Positions 39,260 through 51,833 are shown, counted from the stretch's first letter. The stretch: 64,000 nt of DNA from Acanthococcus lagerstroemiae (GCA_031841125.1 CM063108.1:29439399-29503398); one strand, 5' to 3'. Notes: a model not told the origin generated them from the letters alone. Program-made: numbers and translations.

Positions 39260-42200
39260 ATCTCGTTTGTACGTACATGGTTCCAATTTCATCGACAACC
39301 AGTAAGTCAGAATTGTCGGTTTAATGAGGTACACTATGATGAGGACGACAGGAGTATCAAGACATACACCCACATGGTATTAGCTCTTACTTACGTGTAC
39401 GTCTTAGTGGCAGAAGTTGTGCGGGTTTATGAACTTCTGTTCGACAATGCTCCAATGGAAATTCTTCTTGCGTACAACTACTCTGACACAAAAGAAGACT
39501 TTTCAAGTCTCTGTATGACTTTTCTAAATTTTTTTTAAATCCGCCATGACTCCAAGGCTCGCTTATCACTTCAATTTTTCTCTCTGCGAGAGACAAGTAC
39601 CCCCAATGCCTCCTCCATATACTCGCGCCTGATCGGCCGAAGCGGTTGAAACTACCAACAATTGTTTTTTCAGATGTTTAATGCACAGTAGTATTGAATA
39701 AATAGTGATTGTTGGTGGTGAAAATTGGTACCCAAAAAGTGATAATTTTGTGCTGTATACTGCTAGTTCACTACCACTTACCTAGCCGTACTATCACTAC
39801 TATGCTCCTCATTTTATTATCAGCTTACTGTCATGTACGCTGACCCTACCAATTCTACTGCTAATACCTATTTCGTCAAAGCCAAGTGTAGTGTGGCAGC
39901 GGACTAGCAGCATTTGGTATCAAGTTTTTCTGGTAGTATCATCGGGTATAATGACTACCGCCATTTTTACTGCCACGTGTTGCAGTCAAGTTCACGAACA
40001 TCTGCATGGAGATTTTCACACGTTCTTGAATATGTTCCCATGTGTCCTTGGTTAAAGTTGTTTAGGTCAGGAAATGTTGCTGAGTTAATGCTGAAGTGCT
40101 AGTGCCAAAGCTGGGAGTCTTCATCTCACATGAGAAGGCCGTAATGTTCCCTGTTTAACAAACTGTTCGTGCATCTGTTTGAAATTAGAACCCAGCAATA
40201 CAGAACTCTGTTCAATAAATGTTCATGTTACTCGCCACCAAGTTAAGTCTGCTCCTGCAGCAAAAGAGTATCGACTGTTTTTCTTCTCTTCCACCACTGC
40301 TGGCTGCACAGATGTTTAATAGAAAAGAGTACTACAGGTCGTTCAAAAAAATGTTCTGGTCAACTCGCTCCAGGATTCTTTCTGGCCTGTATTATGAATG
40401 ATTCTCGCTCACTCTTCCATCTTTTCCTTTTTTTATCTTCCTAAATCGAGTAAAGTACACATATTGTTGAAAAGAAAAATGGCCGGACTGGAAAAATGTT
40501 CACGCCTAAATTTCATTTGCTTTAATCTTGTTTGCAATGATCTTGAAATATATATTTCAGCAGCTAGTTTGTATTCCATCTTTGTACACGAATTGGAATG
40601 ACTACGTAACGAGAAGGATATTGATAGTAACTGAATTTATTGATAATAGAACAGAATCGGATTGGTGGCCCCACAGTAGCTCAGTGTGGTTTGACAAACT
40701 TGGAATATAAAGTCACAATGCCGCAACAAGGAATGAAAAGGCCGGACTGTGTGCTGTCCCTTCATATAATTTTTATATTTAATTATAATTACTGACTGTA
40801 GAGCGAGTGTCTGTATTGCTCGATTAGCGAATTTTGGCCTTCGCTATCAGTCATCAGCTTCAGCATAACAAAAGAGTATCTACTTATTGACATTATTGGA
40901 AAAAACATGGAGTTCTCTTTCTTTACATTATCAAAAGAGTATTTTCCTCTAAACAGAACATGATTTTGGCAGCCTGCACCATTACATACAGATTATGCAT
41001 TGGTTTTGCTTAGTCATAAGGCGAATTGTTTTAACATTTTGTATTTTTTCTTTCTCGTTTGCTTTCTTCTGTTTTTACCGGCGGCCATAGAGGTTCACAA
41101 ATGTACTTACCGGTTTCACATTTATGAACTACGCCGACCGGCTGGTTGTTTCTTAGTAACTCTCAGTCAATCCGCCCCTGGCCGGTGATGATAATTTAAA
41201 TGCAGATACATTGTGATAATGACTATGTGCTACATCAGTCTCACCAAACCAGCAACTGAATTTCGGTAATCGCGGTTCATGTGGATGTACGTGGTCGTGG
41301 CCGTGCATGTACAACACGAGGACTTCTGAAACACTAATCTGCAAGTATAAACTGGTGATCAGTTACTGTCCTGTTAATTACTTTCTATTTATAAGGAAGA
41401 AACCGACCGGTACTGTCCGAATTTAATAACTGTTTACTTGTTTTCGTCGCGTTGTTGCATTTTGTTCCAACGTCGAACGTTCCTCTCAGTCAGTATGCTA
41501 GTCAGGTTCGTGAGTAAAACTGGGATGCTAGAAGGTCGTTCTTGGTAAACTTTCTCTGGAAGTACTTCTTCGCACTTTTATTTGCTTTTCGAGATGTTTG
41601 CACTCTCCCTGACTGCCAGGTTGTTTATCGAGATTTCGACTTTCACTCCAAGGGTGTTCTTTGGTCGGTGCCCGGTGTACTTCTGTTAAATTAGGAATAT
41701 TGTTGGGAATGTGTCTCATACGCTTGTCCACGCTGCCAGTTGTGTATCGTGTGTTCAGTATGCATTGATTGTTGAAGATTTTCGAAAAGGGCTGGCTAGA
41801 TACATAAAAGTTTGTTTGAGCAGTCTTCAACATTCCAGTTCTGCTAATTCGTGTTCGGATGTACTTACTCATAGACTGGGGAATTGGGAGGTAGGGTGGC
41901 GACTTGCTATCTTTGGACTTGTTATAGGGACGGGAGGCTTTCTTCTGTGGAGCAATGCGATAAGGAGAACATTACTAGCGTCCTTAAGCCCCAAAAAGAT
42001 CTTGGGCAGGGGTTTCCGAATGTTTAGTTCTGTAAGCAGAAGTTATATATAGAACCAAAAAATATTGATCTCAGCTCTCGTAGACAAAAAAGTTTCAACA
42101 AGGCACTTACGTCGTCTTTTGTTAGGGTTTTGATAACTCCTTCACTCTAAACAGACTTCTAACCTGCTATTCACGAATAGAATCGTCTAATCCAAGTTGA

Positions 42201-43010
42201 ATTAACGAGATACATTATTTTACATGAGAGAGTTCGATCATGTCTCTTATCACAAAACAAAGACAAACACTGTAAGCCGGGGTAACAGGATGCTGATCAT
42301 GATGGTAATAGCATTTGAACGAAAACGACCGGAGACTAAAAGCAGCTCTTTGGGTTGAAAAAAAAAAACGTAAAGAACCGTAGGAGATTCCAAGTCAATG
42401 TACGCCTATTTTTATTTTTATTTTTAACCCAATAGGTACAAGTAATCAATCGAAATACGGATTGTTAGATAAGTACGAACACTTAATTCGTTAATGAACT
42501 TGACGTCGTTCACCTGATATGTACAGATCACTTTAATTCGACGGCTGATTGATGGTGCGAGATTGTGACACCCGGTGTTGCCGTTAAAAGATATATAGTT
42601 CGATAACTAATGAACTCATGAACTTGTTAAAATAAAGGCAGGAATTTCTGGTGCAGATGATTTATGATGCAGGACAGTTTGGTACCCTTGTAGAATTCGA
42701 GGATGAGAATATACAAGGTTTTTAGAATTGGAAAAGCAACTCTTCTTGTAGATTTATTGGATGAGTAGAGGCATGCTTTAATTTTTGTAGCTCTGGGGAA
42801 ATAACTTTGATATCTCAATACCTGAGAGTTACTTCTTTTTTTAATGACAGTATTAAAACGTTTTGCCCAATTAATGGTGAGTATCAAATTCAACCGATCT
42901 CGAGTCTTCTCATATATACCTTGAAATCCGTCCACTCTTTTCGAATGTTCCGTTCAAATATATTTCTCCCTCCTTGGGGACATTCTCGAGTCTGAAAAGA
43001 GTTTTTCTGA
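39260..43010. other. Long stretch without a recognisable gene
   Basis: Several short frames were read (for example 41,711-42,052 plus, with one hydrophobic stretch LAIFGLVIGTGGFLLWS), but none has a domain or clear exon signals. A box A-like TAGCTCAGTGTGG near 40,676 lacks a box B. If the 37,713 exon is real, this could be part of its intron. Confidence 0.4.
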
Positions 43011-43019
43011 ATCTTTCTG

Positions 43020-45650
43020 GCTCCTTGTGATTTCCTGATGCTTTTCTACATTTTTCTTCGAGTTTGGGCTTTTTTGACTGCCCATAAAATAAGTGCCGAT
43101 ATCGACATTGAGCTCGACATTTTACTTCAGTAATGTCTGTGACATTTCTTATGTTGTTGCTTAGACATCATTATTTGATGTCGCATTGGCCTGGAATTAT
43201 CTCATTTCGAATTCATTAGAAGTAGTTATAAAGGTGCTAATAATTGAATCGACATGTTGACTTGTTTGTCGGTGTCGAATTTTCAATCGTCAGTTCAGTA
43301 GGTAATCAGTGTCGAATTTTGTATTAAAAAAACTGTTAAACAACCGATATATTATATTTTTTTTTAGAAAAACTTGCAGATTGTCGATATTGAATGTGTA
43401 ATGGAAAAACTTATTAGCGTCAAGTTGAATCAGATATGGGAAAGGTTAATATGACTCGATAACAAGATCAAAATCTGTATGGAAATCACTGTCGACTTTC
43501 AAATCGGCATTTGAGTTGCCAAAATCGACAAGAAATTTGTGGTTATCAACACATTTTTCTGTACCTAATTCGATATTGACTTTCTCAATGGCTGTTGAGT
43601 GGTCGAAGTTGACAAAAAAGTCAAGATGACCGAGTTGATTTACTGTACATAATTCGATAACTTCATCAGTTTCTGAGTGGCAAAAGCCAACAAAAAAGTC
43701 AAAATCTATAGTGTATTGGCTTAGACTGGACTTTCAAATCGACTTTGCAAGTTAAATTTGACAAATTTGTCATGTCAGAGAAGTGATTCATTTTGAAAAT
43801 TGACAAAAATTTCTAGTTTTACATCGACTGAATTTCCCAGATGTTTTCTGTATTTTTGACATTCCTTAGCTTTTCTTGAGTCCCTGAAGTGGTCTTCCCG
43901 AGTCGTTGTAGATAGGACGTTCTGGAGGAGGGAGGGAGTGTATAAAATAGTGTAGTGTTTGACTTAACCAGCAAAGGTGGAAAACAGCGAGAAGAGGCTC
44001 AAATATAAGATGTAGCTCTACAAGTTCTAAAGTTTGACTTTTTATCTTGGTTGGGGGAGGGTGGCTTACATTCCCATATCCCCACAATCGAATCTTTTTG
44101 GCTCACTTCGACTTTCTTTCGAGCTTTTGAAGTGTCTTCTCAACTTTTCTCGAGGCTGACCTGATCTTTTTGAGTCATTTCTGTTGTCTTTTTTCTCTCT
44201 CTTTTTTTTTTGAGTTCATGAGAAATTATTTTGATTATGCTAGCTATCTTTCATCCCTTTCAGTGGGTTTTGTCTTTTCGAATCTTGTCAAATCTTCCTG
44301 GTTCACCTCGACTCTTCCCAATTCTTCTGTACTTTTGTCAAAACTTCTTGACTGCTCTTCAGACACCTATTGAGTTCTGTTTAGTCCTTTCGGCTCTTCC
44401 TGGTGCTTTCCAATACTTTTTGCTGTTTTTGAGCTTGTAAGAAGTCTGCCCGGCTGAATTTGAATTATATAATTCTTAGGTATTTCTAACCAAGCTCATC
44501 TTAAACATTTCTCAAAATCATTTGACACATCTTTCCGGTTTTTGAGTTTGTGAGAAGTCTCTGTGACTGTTTCCATCTATTTCTCACCCCTCTAAGCGGT
44601 TTTATTGAATCTGAAAAGTCTTTTCATGTCTTATAAAATCTTCCTGATTCATCTCGATTTTTTCTAACTCTTCTGAGCGTTTGTCAGAACTTCTCGACTA
44701 CAGTGTTACCAACCTTCCAGCCATTGCCTGAAATGTCAGGCAATTCTAGATTCTTCCGGCATTCTCTCGGTACTCAAATATTTTTTATACAATGTCAGGC
44801 ATTTTCTATATCTTACAATTCTGTCTAAACTTACTTTTAAATTTCACATTTTTGAATGTTGGCAATTTTGCTGAATGCTGAGAGCCACAAACATAATTCT
44901 TTCATTCATCAGTTGGCTACAAGTCTGCTGTCTATTTTTGTTGATAAAACGAAAAACCAAAGCTTCGAAAGCCTAATGAAGTAATGTTTTTAGTTGTTAG
45001 TTGTGTGTCTGTTCTAATGTTAGATTCGAGAAATTAATGATTTACTCGAACTTGTGTTCCAAAAAGTTCCTACAGTCTCCGGCAATCTTAGGCATTTTTA
45101 TAAAACAATCCCAGGCAACTCTAAAGTTATGAGTTGGTAACGCTGCTCGACTATTCTCGAGACGCCTGTTGAGTTCTTCCGGCTCTTTCTATTTCTTCAC
45201 TTCTCCATGTTTCTGCGCTATTTCTGAGTTTGTGAGGGTTTCATTTGACTCAGTTTGAACTATATAAGTTTTAGGCTTGCATAATCAAAGTCGCCGAAGT
45301 GAAGCGTTTCATAAGATCCCATTATACCGCCCCGGTCAATCACAGTTCGTTATTTCGTGAATAAAGTACTTCGTGATCTATCTTATTAAATAAAAAACAT
45401 TGTATTATACGGATCTTGGTATTCTCGGTTTTCTCGAATCTTCTCAGCTGTTCTCCGGGGTTCCCTCCAATCTAGTCGAACCTTTCCGGACCATTTCGAG
45501 TTTTCGTTTCTTCTTACTATTTTTAGATTCTAGACTCTTCTCAAGTTAACGAAGGGTCTTTTTAACGGATTTACATAAACTATTTTCCGCACTACTCGAG
45601 TCTTCTTGACTGTTCTTAGGCATGCTGAGTGTTTAATCGAATTTTTTCCG
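43020..45650. repeat. Long degenerate TCTTCTCGACT / TCGACAT motif tract
   Basis: About 2.6 kb made of loosely repeated short words. In 43,080-43,830 these are ATCGACATT, GTCGAATTTT and AAATCGACAA; in 43,850-45,640 they are CTTCTCGACT, TTTTTGAGTC and TCTTCCGGCT. There is no fixed unit length and no coding sense. A young hAT-like element (44,701-45,145) sits in it. Confidence 0.6.
44701..45145. mobile_element. hAT-like element, CAGTGTTACCAAC ends
   Basis: A 445-bp element with TIRs CAGTGTTACCAACCTTCCAG-like and, as complement, CAGCGTTACCAACTC. Perfect 8-bp duplications ctcgacta (44,693-44,700 and 45,146-45,153) flank it. Near both ends are AGGCAATTCTAG and AGGCATTTT words. The duplicated 8-mer is the motif of the surrounding tract. 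Confidence 0.93.
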
Positions 45651-45654
45651 TAAT

Positions 45655-48290
45655 CCTATAGCTAATATGTGTAGTGTGTACGTCCTTACTCTTAATGTTT
45701 ATGCCCTCTTGAAAACATAGGTGATCAACTGTCCAGCAAAGGGACCTAGGGCTGGAAGAAATCTGCACTTAGAGTATCACCTACTCGTATACCCCGACTA
45801 TTTCCTGCGCGCACTACGTGATTTCACTGCACCAGGAAGCGTCCGTCATTACCGGTGACACTGTACCAGCGTCAACTGGTTTTCTCCGCTCCCTGCAGCC
45901 GCATAGTTCCATAAACTATCGGCGTACAATTTAAGACCGTTAATTTCAAATTAATCGCGCGCATCTTCATTTCTCTACCAGTTATCGAACACGAACCCGT
46001 GCGTGTGATTTCCTAGCATAAATATTATAATATGAAGAAGAAGAAAAAAAAGCCACCTACCTAACGGATATACTCACTATAGTAATGTTATTGTCCTGAA
46101 AAAGAAGCGTGTATTTATATTAATTAACATTCGTGTATAGAAAAACCGGATTCCACGAGGAATCTGCGCGATATTTTTCTATTCGACGAACCGGTTTCGC
46201 TGGAACTGCATTGACCAGCGCTGGCTATTCGGTTTGGAATCGATGACAAAAAGTATTTCCCGAATTTCGGCATCGCCTTGCTTTCATGTTCCTTGGCCCA
46301 GGAGCATTTGAATCCCTGGGCAGCAACTCGGGCCACAGTTGAACCCTACTGTGGCGGGCTAAGCATCTCAACTGGTTCACTTGAAACCAACTAGAGTACC
46401 ACATGAATGCACACTATAATTGCGAACGCGTATATATGTATTTATCATTAGTATAGTGCTCGCGAGTCAGGTTAATTTCTGTTTAATGGCGATGGTTATA
46501 TATTTTTTCTAATAATATGTGGTTATTGCGAGCAGCGACTCGAATTTGGTGAGAAAACCGGTGGCGGTAGGATGGCGGCGACGACTGGTGTAAGAATGAG
46601 TTAAAAGTGTTTAAGACAATATTTACGCTCCTCTTCTTATCTAGTGCGAGGATCGACTTTTTGTACACGTACCTTTTATTGAATCACTGATGATAACGCG
46701 CAATTAATGCTCTAACGTTCTCATACTCAGCAACGCGAATAGTAAACAAAATAATTACTATCCTTGGAAGTAGCGTGTGGTATTTTCACGTCTTCCAGTT
46801 AAAAGAGTTCATCAGGAAGGTGGAAATGAAAAATGCGAACGAGTGGGCGAGTCTTTGTCGCACGTCGTAAAAAAGCGAAGTTACTCGGTTTCAAAATCGA
46901 AAAATTGTGCCGTGTTGGAAAATAAAAGCGGACGTGGGACTGAATGGATATAAATACCTATGCGGTTTTAAAATCAACTTTGTGTATAGTTTTATTCGAA
47001 TTAGAACAGTTCACAGTTTATCATATTAGGGCAGAACCGGTTTCGAGAAAGAAAAATACACTCGATTTAGAATATAACTGCATTTTCAAATCGGAGAATA
47101 TTAAGCAGCTAGCTTAGATGCTCTCGAGTTTGTTTCATGGGTAAACTTGTAGCATAAGTTCGATAAATGGGTCTGAGGTCGTAGCTATTTGAAAATTACT
47201 ATTGAAAACGTCGGTGCTTTGCCGTGAGTCGGAGTGTTTACTATATCCCTCCAAGTATCCCGACCCCCGAGTCTTACAAAAGGCCCCCAGTTTGAAAAAT
47301 AGTCCTACAAAAGTCTTCCATTATAATGGGCGTCCTCTAAACGTTCAAAGACCAGCATTTTTCCGAAATAAAAGTTATAAATTTCCTTGCAAATAATTCT
47401 CATCAATGGTGCCAACTGAATAGAAGTTCCTTAGGATCAGAAAATGAGTTCGAGTCCCCCAATTTCGGAATTTGACTTCGGTAAACTTGTAGACATCCTG
47501 TAAATATGCAATCGATCCTCATATTAGGAGGAGGGGAAGAGCCAAGTCCAAATGTGCCGTATAACAGCTTCAATAATATCGTAGAAGTTAAAAAATTTGG
47601 AACATCAAAAACGTACCTAAAATGAGTTTATCACGTTATCAGGTATCGTTGAGCCGTCAGTGTAGAAACGCGCATGCGCAGAAACATATTATCATAGGAC
47701 ATCTGTTTTGTCAAACTCATTAATTCCCTAGACATTTAAAATTCATTAAATCCCATTTGTGACGTGTCCAGGAAAAGGGCCTTAGTGGTAAATGAACATT
47801 GAGGCCCTTTCTCTTGTTACACGTTACGCTTCTATTCTTTAAATCATGACGCACTTAAACAGTCACTTTAGCTCCTAAAAACTGTGATTAAAATCGTATT
47901 TTATGATCATCTGTAGAATAAAGGTTTTTTTCTTGCTCACCATGTCAGCATGTTGCCTAGTAACTAACGAATTTGTCAAAAATACCAGATAAACGCATGA
48001 TCTGGAAGAAATGTCACCCTTCAGCAGGCCTCTACTCATTCTTCTATCTTTCGAGGCTATACATTTAATCTTAGATTTTCTCGAAGCACTAGCTAATCAT
48101 AGCATTTTCTAGAAAATGGTATACGTGCTCAGAGCTGTTTGAAGTCTTCCTTGACACTGTTTATAAGTTGACATGAATTAAAGTCCAGCTGAACTCAAAT
48201 ATTTCATGTCAAAAGTTGATTAGAAAATATTGGGGACCTATATCTTAGTTTGAATGTCCTAAGTGTCCATTTCGAAGTATGAGTGAACTT
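45655..48290. other. Unassigned, partly CpG-rich sequence
   Basis: No repeat family recognised. A minus frame at 46,124-46,336 (MARVAAQGFKCSWAKEHE...) has a balanced codon choice and follows an AG (GCTGCCCAG), so a terminal exon is conceivable but unsupported. GTAGACATCCTG at 47,492 resembles a solo right terminus of the 5-bp-duplication TIR group. Confidence 0.3.
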
Positions 48291-48337
48291 GGTAATATTC
48301 CATTTGTAGGGTGTGCCAATTCACTTTTTCTTCTTCT

Positions 48338-48383
48338 GTAGTCCAGAACGCCTTCGGCTGTTACGCTATCATTAGTGGAGTGC
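48338..48383 (-). ncRNA. Degraded hammerhead-like motif, opposite arm
   Basis: The inverted copy of the motif reads CTAATGA and GAAG on the minus strand, so two core positions needed for catalysis are changed (G5 to A and the final A of GAAA to G). Stem I pairing is reduced to 6 of 8. It should be inactive. Confidence 0.4.
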
Positions 48384-48416
48384 CCTAAATGAGACATCTC
48401 TTATGGTCCTGTAGTC

Positions 48417-48714
48417 ATAGTCGAAAGTAGTACCGTATGATGAATCTGTTTAGTCGTGAAAAGAACAACTAGAAATAATAAAGGCAAAAACAAAACAACC
48501 TAACAAACACAACAACAAGAACTAACTTCCAAAGCGAGAATTTATTCCAACTAATAACATAACACCCACGGATTGGAGAGACCGCACAATCTCAGACAAC
48601 CAATAGGAGCACACAACTAATAACACTCACTGATTGGACAGACTGCATAATCACAGACAACCAATAGGAGCACATAACTAAACAGGTTCACCATACGGTA
48701 CTACTCTCGACTAT
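48417..48714. mobile_element. 298-bp palindromic-ended MITE
   Basis: ATAGTCGAAAGTAGTACCGT at the left and, as complement, ATAGTCGAGAGTAGTACCGT at the right; about 32 of 36 terminal positions match. The interior includes a two-unit tandem repeat (48,550-48,679) whose units each hold ACCAATAGGAGCACA. Nested directly against the left arm of the larger inverted repeat. Confidence 0.75.
48550..48679. repeat. Two-unit tandem repeat with CCAAT motifs
   Basis: Units of about 65 bp both begin ACTAATAAC, contain GATTGGA and CAGACAACCAATAGGAGCAC, and differ by small indels. Inside the MITE at 48,417-48,714. Confidence 0.75.
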
Positions 48715-49115
48715 TGGAATTTAAACTCAAAGTAGCTGACATCTGGCGGCAGAGCTCAGAATCTTTCTACTTGGTGTGATGAAATAATTCGCTCCCATAA
48801 GAAATGTACAGACAGTGATTCGATATTTTGAATTTTGAAAAATTTAGAGTTATTTGAAGGCAAATGCTTATTGAAATCATTGTTCTGTAACATTGACTAT
48901 TCGAACTGAAACAGTTATCGAAACAAGCTAACAGATGAAACCTGTATAAGACTAGACCGATCTTTGCTTCCCGTGTTAAAGGATGGGAAATATAGATTTT
49001 GATCACCCAGCCTTTTTCCCCCCGCTAACACCTGCACAGGTGATTTTGCAGCGCACTCTAGTACAGGTTTATATCCCAATGACTACAGGACCACAAGAGA
49101 CAAGTCTCATTTAGG

Positions 49116-49161
49116 GTACTCCACTGATGATGGCATAACAGCCGAAAGCGTTCTGGACTAC
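49116..49161 (+). ncRNA. Hammerhead-ribozyme-like motif
   Basis: The plus strand reads CTGATGA (49,124-49,130), then TGGC-ATAACA-GCC (a possible 3-bp stem II with a six-base loop), then GAAA (49,144-49,147) and GCGTTC, where cleavage would follow the C at 49,153. The strands on either side, GTACTCCA (49,116-49,123) and TGGACTAC (49,154-49,161), pair at 7 of 8 positions and would form stem I. This is the layout of a type I hammerhead with a minimal stem III. One extra T between CTGATGA and the stem II GGC departs from the consensus, so activity is uncertain. Confidence 0.45.
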
Positions 49162-49398
49162 AGAAGAAGAAAAAGTGGATTAGCACGCCTTACAAATGGA
49201 ATATTGAATGGCTTAGTTGAGATTAGTTTACCGGATAAAAGATTCCAGGAAAAATAAGACAGAAGGAAGAAACATTTTACAAAATTTCACTCCTGTGTAA
49301 GCAGAGCAGCTCTTTTGACGTGTGGAAACATTCGTTGGTCAAGTATTGCCACACTTCTTAGCGTTTCTATACAAAACATATCTAATCAAAATAATGTA

Positions 49399-49653
49399 AC
49401 ATGCCAGGAGGAGAGGGACCTGTGTGCAAAAAAAAAAAAAAACATTTTGGTGATAACAACTAACAACTGTTTTTGATTAATCTTTGGCCTCTCTTTCCCG
49501 TGGTGTTGTCGAAAACATTTAAAAAAAAATTCCCAAACTACTGTAAGTTTTTGAACTTGACTGTTCAAAACGTAAAAACGTTACCAATTTTGTTTATCCA
49601 CTCTCCTATAAAATTTACATTTTTGCGCAAAAATCCCTTTCTTCCTGGCATGT
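49399..49653. repeat. MITE with ACATGCCAGGA termini
   Basis: ACATGCCAGGAGGAGAGGGA at the left and, as complement, ACATGCCAGGAAGAAAGGGA at the right match at 18 of 20. The element is about 255 bp with a poly-A run inside its left end. Target duplication not recognised. Confidence 0.6.
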
Positions 49654-49825
49654 GACATATTATGTACCTAATACGTTGAGCGTATTAGCTTGTCAGCATG
49701 TATGAAATATCAGAACATCATTTTCCTCATTTTAAGGTTGGCGGTATTGGTGTTCGCCTACCCATGCAGTGCATTAGTAAGACCACTCAACGAGTTCTTA
49801 CAGATTGAGTATATGTTTGTTAAAC

Positions 49826-50490
49826 TAGTTGATGAAATATGAACCCAAGTATATAGCTATCAGATTTTCTTGGAAAGGAATCTCACCCTTGATCAATACT
49901 CTCACACCCCTCCACGTTTTTGGTATGTGCCCTAAGGCTACTGATGCTCCGGTCTCATTATGGTCCTTAGTCCTGTCTGTAGGCAAACTTGGATAGATTC
50001 CACCTGGACCCGGTGCTTTGTACGGCGAGAATGTGTTTACCGCCCAACATATCCTGTCTGGTGTAACCACCTCCTTCGCTGTTTCCTAGTCCGTTCCGCT
50101 TTGCACACAGTTAGTTCCTGGCAGCGGCTGTGTGTTTTCCATGATTTTTGCTCCCGGAAAGTGCGTGTAAATGAGGTGCTCTATTTGCCTCTCTTGGAGT
50201 GGTAGAAAAACCACCTGTCAGGAGTTCGAGCGGCCCCTCTTCCACCTTCCTTTCCTTACTGAGGAGTTCTTGCAGGCGTGCCGTCTCCGGTATCTTTTCT
50301 ATAGATTCGTAGAAACGTCTCCAACCATGTGTTTTGACTCGCTTGACCGCTTTCTTATATGCTTTTTGGGCCTCATGATATAGTTCCCAGTAGGCTGGTG
50401 TATTATTTTTCAGTGCCGCCCCAGCCTTCTTCGAGTATCTTTCCTACGTTTCCCCAGCTCTGCTGTCCAAACGGAATATTGGAACCAGTG
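49826..50490 (-). pseudogene. LOA/R1-like non-LTR fragment ahead of and into the RT
   Basis: Reading down from 50,490: WTAELGKRRK-like text, AYWELYHEAQKAYKKAVKRV (near 50,380), HGWRRFYESIEKIPETARLQ (near 50,315), TTPREANRA, then THFPG-like text in another frame, VVTPDRICWAVNTFSPYKAPG (50,075-50,010), SVALGHIPKTWRGVRVLI (near 49,920) and a degraded YRPISL block before the stop. This is the linker and start of the RT of LOA/R1-type elements. It ends in the first RT block, so palm motifs are absent. Frameshifts and a stop are present. Confidence 0.8.
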
Positions 50491-50499
50491 GACAAAATT

Positions 50500-51830
50500 C
50501 AAATTGCACAAGCGAAAACTTTTTTTTTCTTTGATTTCACCAATTCACAAATGTGTATCAGCCGGCAAACTTCAGTGAGTAAGGACTTCCTTTTTACTTG
50601 TTTATCGTAATAATGCTTCCAGTTAGCAAACTTGTGGATACGCCCCGCTCCATGAAGGCACTCCATTATGTTAGTAGTTTGGCACCATGCGGTGTCCTCT
50701 TCGATGTGAACCTATACGAATTTGACCAATTCCTTCTATATTAAACTTTATCAACACGTTCTTATACAGCTCCACAATGATTCTACAGCCAGTAGATTTG
50801 AGGTTGTTCACCCTACTCGAAACTCACTTCAGGTCCACGTTCATTCGTCGAGTTGTGTAATCTACTTTTATGCTCGTGTAAATAACTCTTCTAAGGCCGA
50901 CTATCCTCGCGGCCATGCTGGATTCGCCGCAAATAACCTTATTTCGAAACGCATTCCACCTCGGTGACGTCTTCCATTCTAATTAGTCGCGGCGATGATT
51001 GGCCCATTCCGTCTAATTAGGCGCAACCACGTGCCGTCGTCCAAAATTTTTACACACCTTGGACGCCGATTCGAAATACCAATGATCGAAATGGAATACT
51101 TTTCTATCCGTGCCTTACGTCGATCCGCCTGCACTTTTAAATACTCCTGCGAGACGCCGCTCGTTTCTTAACGAGCGACTAATTAAAATCTGCCGAGTAT
51201 TATTGTTTTCCGAAGAGAAGCACTCGCTCAGCAATGCGCGAATATTTCAAAGAAGACGACGCGCGGTAAATTTCACAGAGAAATATATACCTAGTAACAA
51301 TGAAATTCCTAATACAACCTACCTAATTAATATTTTAAACCTCACTCTTATTACCATCATTACCTCACACGGAGGAAACGATCGCATAAAAGGATGTGCT
51401 CCTAAGTGGAAAAAGAGTATTCCAATAACCTCTCTACATCCCTTCCTTCTCGAACGTCGAACACGCTTTCATTTTGCATTCGAAGAGAACTTTCAATAAA
51501 ATTATTATAATCGTGATCAGCTTACTGTACAACAATTATCGTATGCCGATACCGAGAGTTGGATTTTTAAAAATATTTACTAAGTCACCACGTCCATATC
51601 GTCGCTGGGTCAATAAACTCGCTAACAGTAAAGAGAGCATCGTTTGGGTCGCCATATTTCGGTTAAATTGTGGAGAGTGTCGGATTTATATTGGGGGTCA
51701 AGAGGGTCGTAGTCCAGGGATGATTGGCTGCAAGGGCGCCCCTGGAGAAATAGAAAAGACGAAGAAAAAACCTATTGCAGATAAAGCGTGTTTATTGAAA
51801 AGCTGATGTTGAGATATTTTGGATTGATAA
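50500..51830. other. CpG-richer unassigned sequence
   Basis: CG dinucleotides are frequent at 50,880-51,290. A 129-codon open stretch (51,110-51,499) begins at GTG, not ATG, and has no recognisable domain. A promoter or exon is possible but unsupported. Confidence 0.3.
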
Positions 51831-51833
51831 GTC

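Larger units (their letters stand above)
48294..49207. repeat. Long inverted repeat with hammerhead-like arms
   Basis: Arms 48,294-48,418 and 49,079-49,207 are inverted copies of each other (about 125 bp, mostly matching, for example TTCTTCTTCTGTAGTCCAGA and its complement). They are separated by about 660 bp that includes a second, nested inverted-repeat element (48,417-48,714). Each arm contains a hammerhead-ribozyme-like core. Such motifs are known from the pseudo-LTRs of Penelope-like retroelements, so the structure may be the remnant of a head-to-head pair of such ends. No Penelope RT was found. Confidence 0.75.

Noticed and set aside
40670..40740. tRNA gene or SINE head with TAGCTCAGTGTGG
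   Set aside because: Only a box A-like word; no box B at the proper distance and no acceptor-stem pairing.
51110..51499. 129-codon open frame
   Set aside because: It starts at GTG, has no recognisable domain and lies in CpG-rich sequence; not enough to call a gene.
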